Shown: positions 25,844 to 36,150 of the stretch, piece by piece
Layout: each line of letters begins with the position of its first letter
How positions within the stretch are numbered: position 1 is the first letter of the stretch
DNA from: Dryocosmus kuriphilus
Lineage: Eukaryota > Arthropoda > Insecta > Hymenoptera > Cynipidae
Direction of reading: 5' to 3'
Assembly (NCBI GenBank): GCA_038277395.1
Contig: CM076190.1
Span: 190,342,001 to 190,406,000 of the forward strand
DNA length: 64,000 bases
Notes under the pieces: model-generated
What the model saw: the letters and a program-made list of their open reading frames with translations, nothing else
What the model was told of the DNA's origin: nothing
The model's database searches: none
Program-made: the position numbers and the translations under genes

Positions 25844-26028
25844 TAAAGTTATTACAATTTTAGATCAAAATACATCAAACAAATAAGTCCGTTATCGAAG
25901 GTTGAAAGGGTATACTGTGTTGTTATGTATAGATCTATAAGGCAAACGACTGTTGGAAGATTCCTGTAATGAATTTCAATGAATTATAACAATTTAGTTC
26001 GCAAATTATTGTGTTAATGCATATTAAT

Positions 26029-26097
26029 ACAATTGTATAAACAAAAGATGTTGAACTTCTGAGTATAATATTATAATGTAAGGGAAACATAGATAAT
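26029..26097 (+). repeat. Short direct repeat of element B's tail
   Basis: About 68 bp matching 21614-21681 in the same orientation (acaaaagatgttgaacttct against acaaaggatgttgaacgtct). It sits directly inside the right inverted arm, so B's left end (tail plus arm) is matched on the right by tail plus inverted arm. This fits the complex pseudo-LTR ends known from Penelope elements. Confidence 0.75.
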
Positions 26098-26403
26098 TTT
26101 CTTTTGCAGATTTTCTAATTATAACAATTTATTTTATTAAAAATTAAACTCTGGATAATTTTTCAGCTGTTCTTAAATTTGAAGAGCGGAATTTCCATGG
26201 ATTTTAACAGAGACTATGATAGAATGACGGTCCTAATGTTTTTTATCAGGTACCATATAAGTTAAATAATTTTAATTCCTGAAGAGGAGTTCTTTTAGAA
26301 CTCGAAACGCTGAAATTGATATACATGTAAGTTTTGTATCTTGCATTATAGTCTAAATTAATGTCTGAGAGAAAAATGTGTCTTCTTATTATCTATGTTT
26401 CCC
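26095..26403 (-). repeat. Right arm of the inner inverted repeat (element B)
   Basis: Inverted counterpart of 21668-21975, at the 5' end of element B. Confidence 0.85.
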
Positions 26404-26424
26404 ATACATTATAAGTATTTATAT

Positions 26425-26830
26425 TAAATTTCTTGAGACCATTCCTTATTCTTTTAGACAAGCCTTGAACATATGGTAATATGACATTTAAATCAGTTTT
26501 TTTTGTCATTATCTACTCAATTTTTTTTAATTTGTTCGAATCATTATAAATTTCGTGAACTCTTTCTTTAATTATACTTTCAATTGTAGGTAAAGGATAA
26601 TTGTTTTGTAGTAAAGTGACTCTAAGTTGATACAAATTATTTTTTCTAAATTTAATATCACTAAGTTTTATACATCTGTAAATTAGACCTTTTATTAAAC
26701 CAAATTTTTGACTAAATATGTGATGAGACTCAAAATTTAAATATCTTCCAGAAAAAGTTGTAGATACTGTAAAAAATTGGTTGAAAACATAATTTTGGTA
26801 GAGCTCTTTTTTCTGTGTCTTCAAGAACAA
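26425..26830 (-). pseudogene. Reverse transcriptase C-terminus and linker of element A
   Basis: The frame 26830-26513 gives a SGRYLNF.S segment, GLIKGLIYRCIKLSDI and NNYPLP, all typical of the region after the Penelope reverse transcriptase. A TAG follows at 26513-26515. The same frame then continues without further stops through an LPYVQGLS...LKKFNI stretch and joins the GIY-YIG frame at 21601-21582 once element B is excised. The coding start is lost because the inverted terminal repeat begins at 26828. Confidence 0.85.
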
Positions 26831-27519
26831 TATTAATCAAGTTTACCAAAGTATTATAAATTAAATTTGTCTTTTATTATTTTTTCTAATGAAAAAATAC
26901 ATTTTTTTAAAAATTCCTACTACTTTTAGCGCGCAAAATCATCTTTAAATGAATCACTAAGATGGACACCAACAGGTTACTAACAGGTGGTTACCTTTTA
27001 TACTCACTATCTTTGGTTACTAAATTATCGTACCTAACATAAAATTTTTGTATTAAGTGTTTGTCACCCGTCCTACTCACTTACATTCTTTGAACAAATG
27101 TGTTCTTTTTATCAATTCAATTTCCACAAAATGTAATTTTTTTATGTAATATTGTTTCCCTGTCCAATTCTTGTGAGGATACCAATAAAATTATATTTTA
27201 TCACAATGATGTAGTCCGTCGAAAATTGAGGTAGGTGTGATTTCATATTAAGGTTATACTTATTGTTTTCTTTTATTCTCTAACTTTTGACAATGATATA
27301 CGACGAAAAACTTTTCTGATCTATATAATTGTAATTTTTTAATAGATTGTAACTTAAAGCGACTTGAAGACCTACAAACTTGGGGTCGAAACGCCTCATT
27401 TGGATTTGGATTTTAAATCCTAAAGAAATTAAGATGAATTTAAAAGAAAAGATCCCTTGTTTTATTTTATACAACTTATATGATCGTATGACCGAAGAAA
27501 TTTCTGAATCTAGGCTTTT
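26828..27519 (-). repeat. Right arm of the outer inverted repeat (element A)
   Basis: Inverted, diverged copy of 20538-21242. A 64-codon frame at 27280-27474 lies inside and is not a gene. Confidence 0.85.
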
Positions 27520-27524
27520 CCGAC

Positions 27525-27840
27525 ATATTCTCTTTATATGGTAGAAGAAATCCTGTGCATGTCATTCCAGGAAAAAATTTTTTTTTGAGATATTTCAGAC
27601 GATTAATTGTAGTGAAATTACAAATTTTCGTATTCTAAGCCTGTTGGTAATTTCAATTTTTTTTGTTTGGCTTCTAGAGCTCATTTTTCCATTAATAGAA
27701 AATACTTTCCGCAGGGACTAGATAGAATTCTTAGCCTTAAATTTGAATTTTTTAAAACCGACAACTAAGAAAACTCATTTTTAGATCCAAAATAATTTAG
27801 CGGGACTTATAAATAAGTTTCTAAAATTAAAAGAAAATTT
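27525..27840 (-). repeat. Diverged inverted copy of macrosatellite segment 1030-1310
   Basis: The reverse complement matches the unit around gcacaggatttcttctac (1273-1290), the taaagagaatat that follows, the ttagaat...aatttgtaat segment and the attttcttag...aaattcaaat segment, with much more divergence than between array units. Its first 12 bases also form the right target duplication of element A. So element A inserted at the meeting point of the direct unit sequence and an older inverted copy. Confidence 0.7.
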
Positions 27841-27879
27841 TCGACAGTATCTTTTCACCAAAACTAACAAAATTAGGGG

Positions 27880-28095
27880 GTAGCGTTTGCAAATTCAAAA
27901 ATTTACTTTTTTGGGCACCCAAATATATATTAATTGAAATAAGTGGGAAGTGTGACAAATAGAAAAGTTTTATTAAAGATCGCGTTTGCGTAACATTTTT
28001 AGCTTTATTAAAACAATAAGAAGGCAATGTTGTGAAACTTGTAAATACGCTAAGTCTTCGCCGTCGCGTCGTAAACTTATTGTGCAAGTCACTGC
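27880..28095. repeat. Dispersed repeat, first copy
   Basis: Contains gggaagtgtgacaaatagaa, the aaagatcg.g.ttgcgt segment and the agctttattaaaacaat...ttgtgaaact segment. The same sequences occur at 41350-41480 and 44010-44085, where about 2.5 kb separate the two halves. No coding potential is convincing; an 86-codon frame at 27827-28087 is probably chance. Confidence 0.6.
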
Positions 28096-28867
28096 TTTAA
28101 AATGAAAAAATAATAATTATTTACGCACTTTATATATTTTATCTTACTTCATTTCCTTCAAAAAGAGAATCCCTCTCATCAATGATTACATCGTCACACA
28201 AGTAAATATGTACATGATTTAAATTATTTACTGCTTTATGTAAAAAATATGTTTTCCATTACTTCGAGTTCTCTTCAAGGTTTCAAATTTTTTTAAATAA
28301 CTTCAGAAATACGACAAAAATCTTTAAAATCCCCGGAAATTTTCTAAATCTCTTGTCATTCTTTGGACTCTTCTTAAATAACCTAGAATCTTGAACATCC
28401 TTTGAAATTTTCTTAATTCCTTAATATCTCTTGAAGTTTCTGAAATATGTAGAAATTCCTTGCAATTAAATTTAACCTATTCACTATAGTTCTCTAGAAA
28501 TTTTCTAAATATCTTAAAATCTACTGAAAGCATAGAAATCCTTGGAGATTCATTAAAATCCTTTAAATCTTGTGCAATTCTTTGAAATACATTAAAATCA
28601 CATAAGTCTTTGAAAATACTACCTTTTTTTATTAAAAATTCAAATATTGTGATTGGGGTTTCAAACGATACATTTTTTGTTCGAATCGGTAATTCAAGCT
28701 TTTTTTTTAAATTGCTTTTCCTTGATTGATAGATAAAAATGAAAGTATATCTTAATAATAATTAATGCTCTTTTGGTAGATATTCAAATATTGCGTTGAA
28801 AACTGAATAGTTACTTTTTTGGTTTAAAATAATTCCTTTTAAAATTTTTGTTTATAAATTCGGGTGC
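28096..28867. other. AT-rich stretch without recognised genes
   Basis: No gene seen. From about 28265 to 28620 it is a degenerate run of ctttgaaat/aaatctt variants resembling the macrosatellite TTTCAAA block in the opposite sense. The rest is plain AT-rich sequence. Confidence 0.6.
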
Positions 28868-29190
28868 AGTTCCGAATAGTACTTACCTCCGATTAATTTG
28901 AAACCTCGAGTACTCATGTATTTTGAATCACTGATTACGACTATGATAGTGAAAAAGGGCGAAGGTTTGAGTTTCAAGATGAAAACCTTAAAGAACTTAT
29001 TTTCAAAATGTTCTTTTAATCAATTTATTTTGAAGAGTATTGGTCTAAGAATAAAATTTTTCCTACAAAAATTGTAGCTAATGAAAAGATCTGTCCTTTA
29101 TTTACTACACAGTTTTTGTCTAAACCCATTATTTTTCGAAAAAAGTGGGATAATGATCCAACAAGTACATTTTGCAAAACCTCCATTAGT
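28868..29190 (+). repeat. Left inverted repeat of the 1.2-kb element
   Basis: Pairs with 29765-30077 in inverse orientation, with moderate divergence and indels. Confidence 0.6.
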
Positions 29191-29229
29191 TTCGGTATTG
29201 CCTACTTACGCAATAAACCACGGGAAGTG

Positions 29230-29768
29230 GTATGAAGTCTCATGAAGTCACACCTCTACCTTTTTCCCGTATTTTGCAGGGGGCGGCAAGGCTCCCCTGT
29301 GACTTGTCAAAGAAATAAATGATGTCACACTCCTATCCATTTCCCTTGTTTTGCAGGAGGCGGCAAGGCTCTCCCTCTTGAATGATCGCAGAAATACATT
29401 GAGTCACACTTTTACCCCTTTCTCGCGTTTCGCAAGGGGCAGCAAGGCTCCCCTGTGACTGGTCAAAGAAATGAATGAAGTCACACCCATATTCCTTTCC
29501 CTTGTTTTGCAGGGAACGGGAAGGCCTTCCTGTAATTGGTCTCAGAAGTACATAAGTCACACTTTTACCCCTTTCCCGTGTTTCGCAAGGAACGACAAGG
29601 CTCCCCCGGGACAGGTCAAAGAAATACATGAAGTCAGACCTCTATCCCTTTCCCTTTTTTTGCGAGGAGCGGCAAGGTTTTCTTGTGACTGGCCACAGAA
29701 ATATATTAAGTCGCACTCCTACGCCTTTCCCTGGTTTTTCGGGGGGCTCCAAAGTTCCCCTGTGACAA
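29230..29768. repeat. 77-bp GC-rich minisatellite, seven copies
   Basis: Starts of the aagtcacac module fall at about 29246, 29323, 29402, 29479, 29554, 29632 and 29709, a period of about 77 bp. Each unit runs aagtcacac...ccctttccc...tttgcaggg..ggcaaggctcccctgtgac...aaagaaat. Units are diverged. Open frames of 98 codons (minus) and 123 codons (plus) run through the array but contain no family motif and are products of its composition. Confidence 0.85.
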
Positions 29769-30077
29769 AATGTATTTCTTGGAACAGCATATTATTTTTC
29801 ATGAAAAATAATCAACTCACAGTAAAAATGTATACAATATAAAAGATGAATCTTTTCATGAGCTACAAATAATGTAGGAAATATTTTACTCTTAGATCAA
29901 TACTTTTCAAATAAATTGAAAAAACTTTTCGAAAATCCCATTTTTTAGGTTTGACCTTGAAAATCAAATTCTCGCAAATTTTAACTATCATATTCATAAT
30001 TAGCGAGACAAAATACATGGGTATACACGAGGTTTCAAACTAATCGGAGGTAAGCACTTTTCGGAACTTTGTACAAA
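29765..30077 (-). repeat. Right inverted repeat of the 1.2-kb element
   Basis: Inverted counterpart of 28868-29190. Confidence 0.6.
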
Positions 30078-30489
30078 AATTGAATTATCTTGTTGCAAAT
30101 CCGTCTTTTCTTTAAATTAAACTATTTTTTCAAAAAAACGGTCTTTTTCAGTTAGAAGTTTAACTATTTCGTTGGAAATTAAAGTTTTGTTTGTAACATT
30201 ATTTAATTTTGGGGCCATTTTAGTCCTTTTATTACTTCCTTCCCGAATCGTGTCCCCGCGCTGAACCGAGATTCATAACGATTTATAATTCAAGCTACTT
30301 GATATTTTTCCATTTTTCGAGTTCTGCCCCTCGCGAAATTTTGATTTTACGTGAAAATTGATTTTTTAAGAGTTGATTTTAATGGCAATGTCGCATCTCA
30401 GATTTCTCCAGCAATATTGAGAATTGCTAAAGATTTTATTCGATTTGCATTTAATGTGTCCTGTCCAACAATTCGAGTGCAATTACACA

Positions 30490-30497
30490 AATCGGAT
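30490..30497. repeat. hAT target-site duplication, left
   Basis: The 8 bases aatcggat recur exactly at 34224-34231. Eight-base duplications are diagnostic of the hAT superfamily. Confidence 0.9.
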
Positions 30498-30689
30498 CAG
30501 GCCCGTACCGACAATAGGGGCGAGAAGGGGCTTTGCCCCCCCGCGTCTCGTTTGCCCCCCCCCCCCACGCGTTTTACTGAAATCGATGAAAAGTTAAGGA
30601 ATTGAGAAAACCGAAAACGTAAGAAATGAACAATTTTATTTTTATACTTTGTACTGTGTATATTAAAACTATCACTGAAATAATACCCT

Positions 30690-33418
30690 CTAAAATAACT
30701 GCACTTTTCGATTTTTCATTGCGTCGAATCTTCTCAAAACCATGTCTATATCTATAAAGTCAAGTCGCTTATGCTCGAAAGCCAGAAACGATAAATTATT
30801 TAATCTATCGGTCGACATGCTTATCCGTTGTAGCCGCATGATTCGTGTCAATGCTGAAAATGATGATTCGCATACTTTCCGTCCCAGACGGGAAAGTTGC
30901 GATTGTTGCATAAAGATGGTACACGCTTTCCATTCCTTGACGCACCTTATACAGCTCTGACAGTACTGTCTCGATTTTCTTATTTTCCTGCTTTTTCAAC
31001 TTGTTCAATTGCGCATTTTTAGCGCGAATTCTATTTATGTACTCCTTGACAGTTCTGAGCTCAATTTCACTTGGCAATTGGATGCCCAAATCGGCCAATG
31101 GTCGCAGCTTTTCTAAATCCATTTCATCAACGGTATCAATAGCTAAGAGAAAGCATCGATTTTGAAGAAACGATTTGTCATCTCAATTAACACTATATCG
31201 ATTGTTTCGTAGAATGCCGATTTCAGTTTGAGGGTCGATTCGCTTTGCTCACCCAGTGTTTCTTCAACGACAGAATCTTTCAGCAATGTTGACGGGCATC
31301 TATACCTAATTGGACGGCTTGAGGCGTGAGCTGTTTCTGTGGGTTTCAATTTCTCCAACAGATCCGTTGTTTCAGAATAGTACTTATCAAAACTCTCACT
31401 CTCTTGTGATCTCATTTCTTCAATCGTTGTATAAACAGCTCGAATAAGTGGCATAGAATCTTTGTACCGCATCGCTCGTCCTTGCATTGCTTTTGTCACT
31501 GGTTCAATCGTTTGCAATAAATCCTTCGTAAACACTAGTGCGAAGACAAATTCTAACGACGCCATTACATGTGATAACAAGATTGCTAATGCTACGTCAT
31601 CACCATCGAATCCAGCGCCGGTTATTTGAGTCAAAGTATTCATTATGTGTATATAGTTGTCATATATGGATTTCGAAGGACGTAAATGACCTATCCAACG
31701 AGTTTCGATTACTTTTAATATGGAATGGCCTTCGTAATGTTGTTGTACTTTGCGGCGACGGAAAAATTTTGCAGTATGTTCTGCCTGAAAATATTTGTAT
31801 ATGCATTATTTGAATAGTCTGCATTAAGTACAGTAGACATTCATAATCGAAGATGAATAGCGAATTTGTAAAAAATACCTGATCAAAAAACTGTTTCACC
31901 AATTGAACACTCTCAATGGCCTTTACTATAACCAAATGAAATTGATGGATTAGGCAGTGAAAATATGGGATTTTTCGTTTCAAAACGTCTTGAATCAATT
32001 TCTGCACACCGCCACCTTTGCCGCTCATGACACTAGCACCGTCGTAGCATTGACTGAAAATAGACATGCATAGATTAACTACATACACTGACACACAAAT
32101 AATTAAATCCGTAATGATTATTCACCTCAACATTCGTTTATTGTGTATCTCATTATCATCAAGTATTTTCATTGTCTGCTTAGCGAAATAAGCAGCATTC
32201 AGTTCAGCAAATGTGGCCATTGTAATGATGCTTTCCTGAACTTGGCCTTCTAGCACATATCTTGCAGCAACTGCAACACATTCGTTGTTCCTTTTATCTT
32301 TAGTCCCATCCTCTAGCAACGTGAAATATGGTATATCTGATTTCATCACGTCATTAGTCACTGCTTCACGTACCATCAAAGCTAAGAGCTCAATCATCTG
32401 GTTTTGAATCTGTGGTGATCGATACGTGGAGTGAGGAGGCATATGTACTTCCCATTTGGAAATATTTTCATTGTTTGCTTTTGTTTATGTAAATAATTTT
32501 TCGAATAAGCCTTCCTCCACATGTTTTTCGATATCATATGAGTCACGAAAGGCTACTTCATTTTTGATCAAAAAAATTATAATCTGTAGAAAGATTTGCT
32601 CATTAGATATTTATTTATTTATAATAAATCAATGTTGAAAATAATTCATGAATAAAAATGCAATACCTCAATAATTTTTCTCACGTAATTTTGACGATAT
32701 CGTAATACATTCCCCGCAGTCATTTCAAAAACAGATGTATTGTTTTTCTGCCGGTTTATTGCTTCAGACCATTTAGCCATGCTGCTCAAATGTATCATAC
32801 AGTCCTGGTGTTTTTTGAAGCCCTTGTTTGACTCAAGAACACTTTTCCAATTTAAAAAGCCAGTATATTTAAATACGTTGTCCCTTTCATGAATTGGAGT
32901 AAATTGGCGGCATGCATAACAGAAAGCAGCATCTTTTGACACATAATACTCCAACCAGACATACTCATTCAGCCATTTTTTACTAAATTTTCTTTTATCT
33001 GTCACGGGGAACGCACATCCAACAGGTAATACTTGAGGCTCCATATTTTTTAAAGTACCATACGTAGAGATATCGGTAGGAGAATTTAACACAATTCCAG
33101 CATCAACATTAATATCTATAAAAATATGGATTTGCAACGATTTCCAATAAAATTATCAACAAAAAACATTTATTCATTATTTACTTGGTATTATTTTATC
33201 GGCAGTAATCGACGCAGATGAATGTGCTACAGATTCGAGTAAACTGATTCCATTTCCAGATTCTAGATTTCAAATTCACATTTACCAGCGCATTCATGAG
33301 CACATTAATTTTTCCTCTTACCTGATGATGTTTCGTTCGATTGTTTTTTGATGAACGCAGTAAGCTTGAGTTGTTTACAGTTTTTACCTATATTGTCCGA
33401 TGCAATTCTTTTACTCAT
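30690..33418 (-). pseudogene. hAT transposase (ZMYM1/Tip100-like), six exons, broken
   Basis: Exons on the minus strand by GT-AG sites: 33418-33322 (ATG at 33418), 33262-33185, 33115-32667, 32583-32126, 32053-31879 and 31785-30690. Introns are 58 to 93 bp, and reading frames join across all five. Exon 3 holds a TTF-type zinc finger (FSKKWL...WLEYYVSKDAAFCYACRQF, then the F...G..NWK..L..H...H segment). Exon 4 has the DUF4371-like IQNQMIEL, then FTLLEDGTKDK with a catalytic-type Asp; exon 5 has CYDGASVMSGK. The last exon ends with the hAT dimerisation block (ESSFSALTRI...RLNNLSFLAFEH). Lesions: TAA at 32485-32487, a frameshift near 31145 and another near 30885. The six-exon order is unbroken, so decay is recent compared with its neighbours. 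Such transposases also occur as host genes, but the inverted repeats and target duplication make this a transposon copy. Confidence 0.9.
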
Positions 33419-33618
33419 TTTGACATACAATTTTCCACCATTCACTAATTAATATTTTTATTTCAATGTCTTCATTCGAAAACAAATGTGAGTAGCGAAA
33501 AAAGAAAACAAAGAAAACAAAGAACGCTCAACATGACAGTGTATCAACACTGTACTATATGTTATGTACTGTAGAATAGACAACAGTACCACCTTCATAA
33601 AAATTAGCATTAATTGGA

Positions 33619-33752
33619 ATCCCACGCAGGCACAAAATGCAAAGGGCAAAACGAACAACCAATTACAGAACACCTTTGAGAAGACATAAATCTAAAGTTG
33701 TTCTGTAATTGGCTGTCCATTTTGCGCTTTGCGTTTTGCGCCAGCATGGGAC
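33619..33752. repeat. Small inverted repeat in the hAT 5' region
   Basis: The segment 33619-33669 (cccacgcaggcacaaaatgc...) pairs with 33696-33752 inverted, about 50 bp per arm with several mismatches. It may be a short MITE-like insertion, or part of the element's own subterminal structure. Confidence 0.65.
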
Positions 33753-33758
33753 GGCACC

Positions 33759-33937
33759 TTAAGTTCTATGTTTAGCGCGATAAGTGTGTGAAAATGTACG
33801 TAATGTTGACATTAGCGCCACCCTTGACAAATACGCATACTTCTTAGTAAGAAGTATGCTTATTTGTCAAGGGTAGCGCTAATGTCAACATTACGTACAC
33901 TTTCACAAACTTGTCGCGCTAAACATAGAACTTATAA
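33759..33937. repeat. 179-bp near-perfect palindrome
   Basis: Arms of about 89 bp meet at position 33848 (acttcttagtaagaagt) with only a few mismatches. They include ttagcgcta-like and acgtaatgttgacatt segments. It lies between the hAT gene's exon 1 and the inverted copy of exons 1-2, so it is the joint of two head-to-head hAT 5' ends. Confidence 0.9.
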
Positions 33938-33951
33938 CGCTAATTTTTGTG

Positions 33952-34080
33952 CTGGTGGTGCATCATCAGGTAAGAGGAAAAATGAATGCTAATGAATGTG
34001 CTCATAAATGTGAATTTGAAATCTAGAATTGGGAAAAGGAATCAATTTAATCGAATCTGTAGCACATTCATCTAAGTCGG
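33952..34080 (+). pseudogene. Inverted copy of hAT exons 1 (end) and 2
   Basis: On the plus strand this shows catcatcag followed by the donor gtaagagg, an intron ending in gaaatctag, and an exon 2-like stretch with the frame S.E.VAHSS. It matches the minus-strand sequence 33345-33215 with about 10 percent divergence. No further exons follow; the sequence soon reaches the poly-C tract and the right inverted repeat. It is a non-functional second 5' end. Confidence 0.8.
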
Positions 34081-34175
34081 TGGCTGTTTGTTCTATGATA
34101 GAACGCAAAGACGATCATAAGTGTATGGTATGTGGGAAAAATAAAAAAATGCTATATTTAGTAAAATTTCTTTGC

Positions 34176-34198
34176 CCCCCCCCCCCCCCCCCCCCCCC
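34176..34198 (+). repeat. Poly-C tract
   Basis: About 23 consecutive C within the right end of the hAT element, following ctttg. The left end has the same motif with shorter runs (30536-30542 and about 30556-30568). A separate run of 14 C lies just outside at 34319-34332. Confidence 0.95.
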
Positions 34199-34223
34199 GC
34201 AAAGTCGCGTTGGTACGGGCCTG

Positions 34224-34231
34224 AATCGGAT
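34224..34231. repeat. hAT target-site duplication, right
   Basis: aatcggat, identical to 30490-30497. Confidence 0.9.
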
Positions 34232-34970
34232 CGAGGTCGGGTAGGACGTTGAAACTTGCTCTTACAACTTTATTATTTAATTTGACCAACAATGAGACCC
34301 GGAGAACAAGATCAGGCGCCCCCCCCCCCCCCTACACGTGGTTAATTTCTTTGCTATTTTTCAAACGGACGTTTCGAAAGCGAAAATAGTTTTTCGTTAA
34401 AAATCCCTCGCTAATGTAGTTTTCCGTAGTTCTCAGTTCAACGTCAGCGGACGATTCGAAAAAAGGAAGTTTCCCTACGCGCAGACTCATTGATATTCTG
34501 AAGGATTATGTATTATCTGTTCGGCGAGATTGTGCGAACCCAAAAGCGCAAACAGAACCACGCAAACTTAATTATTTTCGTGACTATTTCTTTTGATAAT
34601 AACTTTGTCTCTCGAACGAATTCAACGGGTCTAGAACGTAATTTCTATTTTTATAATCTTATGGAGACATCCAGAATACTTTTCATAATTTCCCTATAAA
34701 AATGCAACCTATTTAACTCACAGCAACCCAATCGTCACCTTGCCCAAGCTAGGTGCTTTGCCGGGCGCAAGGTTCCAATTTGGTTTCCTAACCACTTGAA
34801 TTTAGGCTTTTAAGAAAATCTGCTGCCCATCTGGCTAAAATTTTATTGATTTTAATTCTACCAACTCTTGACCTGGTGGTGAGACGTAGTCTCACCTCTG
34901 CACAATCGTAATAGGCTTGGTTATCACCCTAGATTTTTCAGAGCTGAGTACGTCACGGAATCTTTCTATT
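34232..34970. other. Unassigned stretch, moderately GC
   Basis: No gene recognised. The part 34720-34960 is richer in C and G than its surroundings (cttgcccaagctaggtgctt...). It resembles the kind of sequence found in retrotransposon ends, but no specific family can be named. Confidence 0.4.
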
Positions 34971-35229
34971 TCAAATATTTATCAAAATTCTTAATTCTTT
35001 AAGCCTCAGATATACGATCCCCAGGATGTGAGCCTGGTTGAAGGCACAGGTGGAGCAAAGTAATTAAGATTTTATATTTGATATAGAAAATTTTCCTGTT
35101 TCAAATATTTATCAAAATTTTTAATTCCTTAGGCCTCAGCTATGCGATCCCCAGGATATCAGCCTGGTTAAAGCACAGGTGGACCACGGAAATTAAACTT
35201 ACATATTTGAGATAGAAAACTTTCCTATT
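34971..35229. repeat. 130-bp tandem duplication
   Basis: Two adjacent copies, 34971-35100 and 35101-35229, both starting tcaaatatttatcaaaatt and containing cgatccccaggat, the agcctggtt segment and gcacaggtgga. About 85-90 percent identical. Nothing coding. Confidence 0.85.
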
Positions 35230-36150
35230 TCCCCTTAGAGATAAACAATTCGCACTCGCAATTTCTGTCTGGAGGAGAGTCCCGTTCTCGATCTCCAGGA
35301 AGAGGTTCATTCTCGCAGAATTTCGAGTAAAAATCGGCAAGTCCAAGGGGGAATTGCCATCAAGAATTGTAATCTGAGTTCACCAAAATGTGAAAGGTTG
35401 CAGTTATATTCTTTTTAATATCTTACTTGTTTTCTGGATGTTCTTAACGTTCCATGGGTTGTGATCCTACTAATCGATTGAGACGCTGAAAGCACGCCTT
35501 GCTGGTCGCTGGAGCGGAAAAGTCAAGACTGGGTCCCGCGATTCTCCCTTCTTTCGGGTCTTAGGTTGCGCGCGCTGCTATCGATTTTGCTCATTGGTCT
35601 CATTACCTATATAGATATTCTTATCGTGGTGGTATGTAGTTCAAAGGCTTGTCTTTGTTTATTGCCTACGACTTAGGTTTATCGCCTCTCTGTCTTGCTT
35701 TAATGATAAATACTATAAAAGGACTTTATAACCGTTTCATGTTGTTGAATACAACAATTTTTTATTAAAAATTAATTTTATTTTAAAAAGGTTACTTTTT
35801 TGATAAAAAATGCAAATATTTTGGCTGAAAATTAATTTTTTTTTCTTGAAAACTCATCATTCTTTGCTGAAGAGTCAACTAACCTTATTGGGGGTCAAAA
35901 ATTCTATTATTCTTGTTTGGAGGATAATATACTTTGTTCAAATCAACTATAATGTTTTTAAATAATATGTTATATTTTAAAAGTTTTCATTTTGAAATCA
36001 TAATTTCTAATCGTTCTTGTTCTTATTTTAAAAAATATTAAACATAGTTCTAAATAACTTGAACTATTAATTATTGATTAATTACTGAAAATGTTTATTT
36101 TCTATTGAGCAGTCAGGAAGCAGTTGTTTAACGCTTTTCTGAATTAAACG
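35230..36150. other. Non-coding stretch
   Basis: No gene seen. The first half (35230-35640) is moderately GC-rich, and the second half is AT-rich with degenerate tttgttgaaaatt-type repeats common in this window. Confidence 0.4.

Larger units (their letters stand above)
21615..26411 (-). mobile_element. Penelope-like element B, inserted in A
   Basis: Minus-strand element of about 3.5 kb without its mariner. In coding order it has: an inverted copy of its 3' segment (26403-26095), a short direct repeat of its tail (26097-26029, compare 21615-21681), the N-terminal ORF (25843-25016), reverse transcriptase blocks (25040-24740, then 23446-22881), the linker (22800-22409), a remnant of the endonuclease C-terminus (about 22400-22153) and its 3' segment (21975-21668). 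All coding parts belong to the Penelope family. The open frame is broken by frameshifts, by the mariner and by an internal loss that removed the GIY-YIG core, so B cannot be autonomous. Confidence 0.85.
20471..27524 (-). mobile_element. Penelope-like element A (5' truncated), host of a nested element
   Basis: Bounded by a perfect 12-bp direct repeat. Read on the minus strand it has: an inverted copy of its own 3' segment (27519-26828), the C-terminal part of a Penelope-type reverse transcriptase and the linker (26830-26425), then the GIY-YIG endonuclease (21582-21262) and the 3' segment (21242-20538), plus about 67 bp of tail. The protein is continuous across 26425/21601 once element B is ignored, so B was inserted into an A copy with a readable frame there. 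Most of the reverse transcriptase and the N-terminus of A are missing. The inverted terminal arrangement fits the pseudo-LTRs known for Penelope elements. Confidence 0.85.
28868..30077. mobile_element. Non-autonomous inverted-repeat element with minisatellite core
   Basis: Inverted repeats of about 320 bp (28868-29190 and 29765-30077) share the terminal agttccgaa.agt.cttacc, a tttgaaacctcg segment, tgtattttg and the cctacaaa.attgtagct segment. Between them is a GC-rich minisatellite. No transposase is present. The terminal sequence is related to 49180-49265 and 63660-63760, close to the outer parts of the large palindrome. Target duplications could not be settled, so the outer limits are approximate. 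Confidence 0.6.
30498..34223 (-). mobile_element. hAT transposon, 3.7 kb
   Basis: Bounded by the 8-bp duplication aatcggat. Its ends are short inverted repeats that both start CAGGCCCGTACC (30498-30509 and, inverted, 34212-34223). Further in, both ends have a ctttgccccccc motif, expanded to a long C run on the right (about 34176-34198). It encodes one minus-strand, multi-exon transposase of the ZMYM1-like/Tip100-like hAT type. At its 5' side lies a head-to-head inverted copy of the first two exons with a 179-bp palindrome between. Confidence 0.93.

Noticed and set aside
29333..29842. Frames of 98 and 123 codons through the 77-bp minisatellite
   Set aside because: Frames open on both strands through a tandem repeat whose period is not a multiple of three; no motif.
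34730..35600. tRNA or snRNA gene in the GC-richer stretch
   Set aside because: No cloverleaf, box A/B pair or snRNA signature could be laid out; no RNA gene is called.
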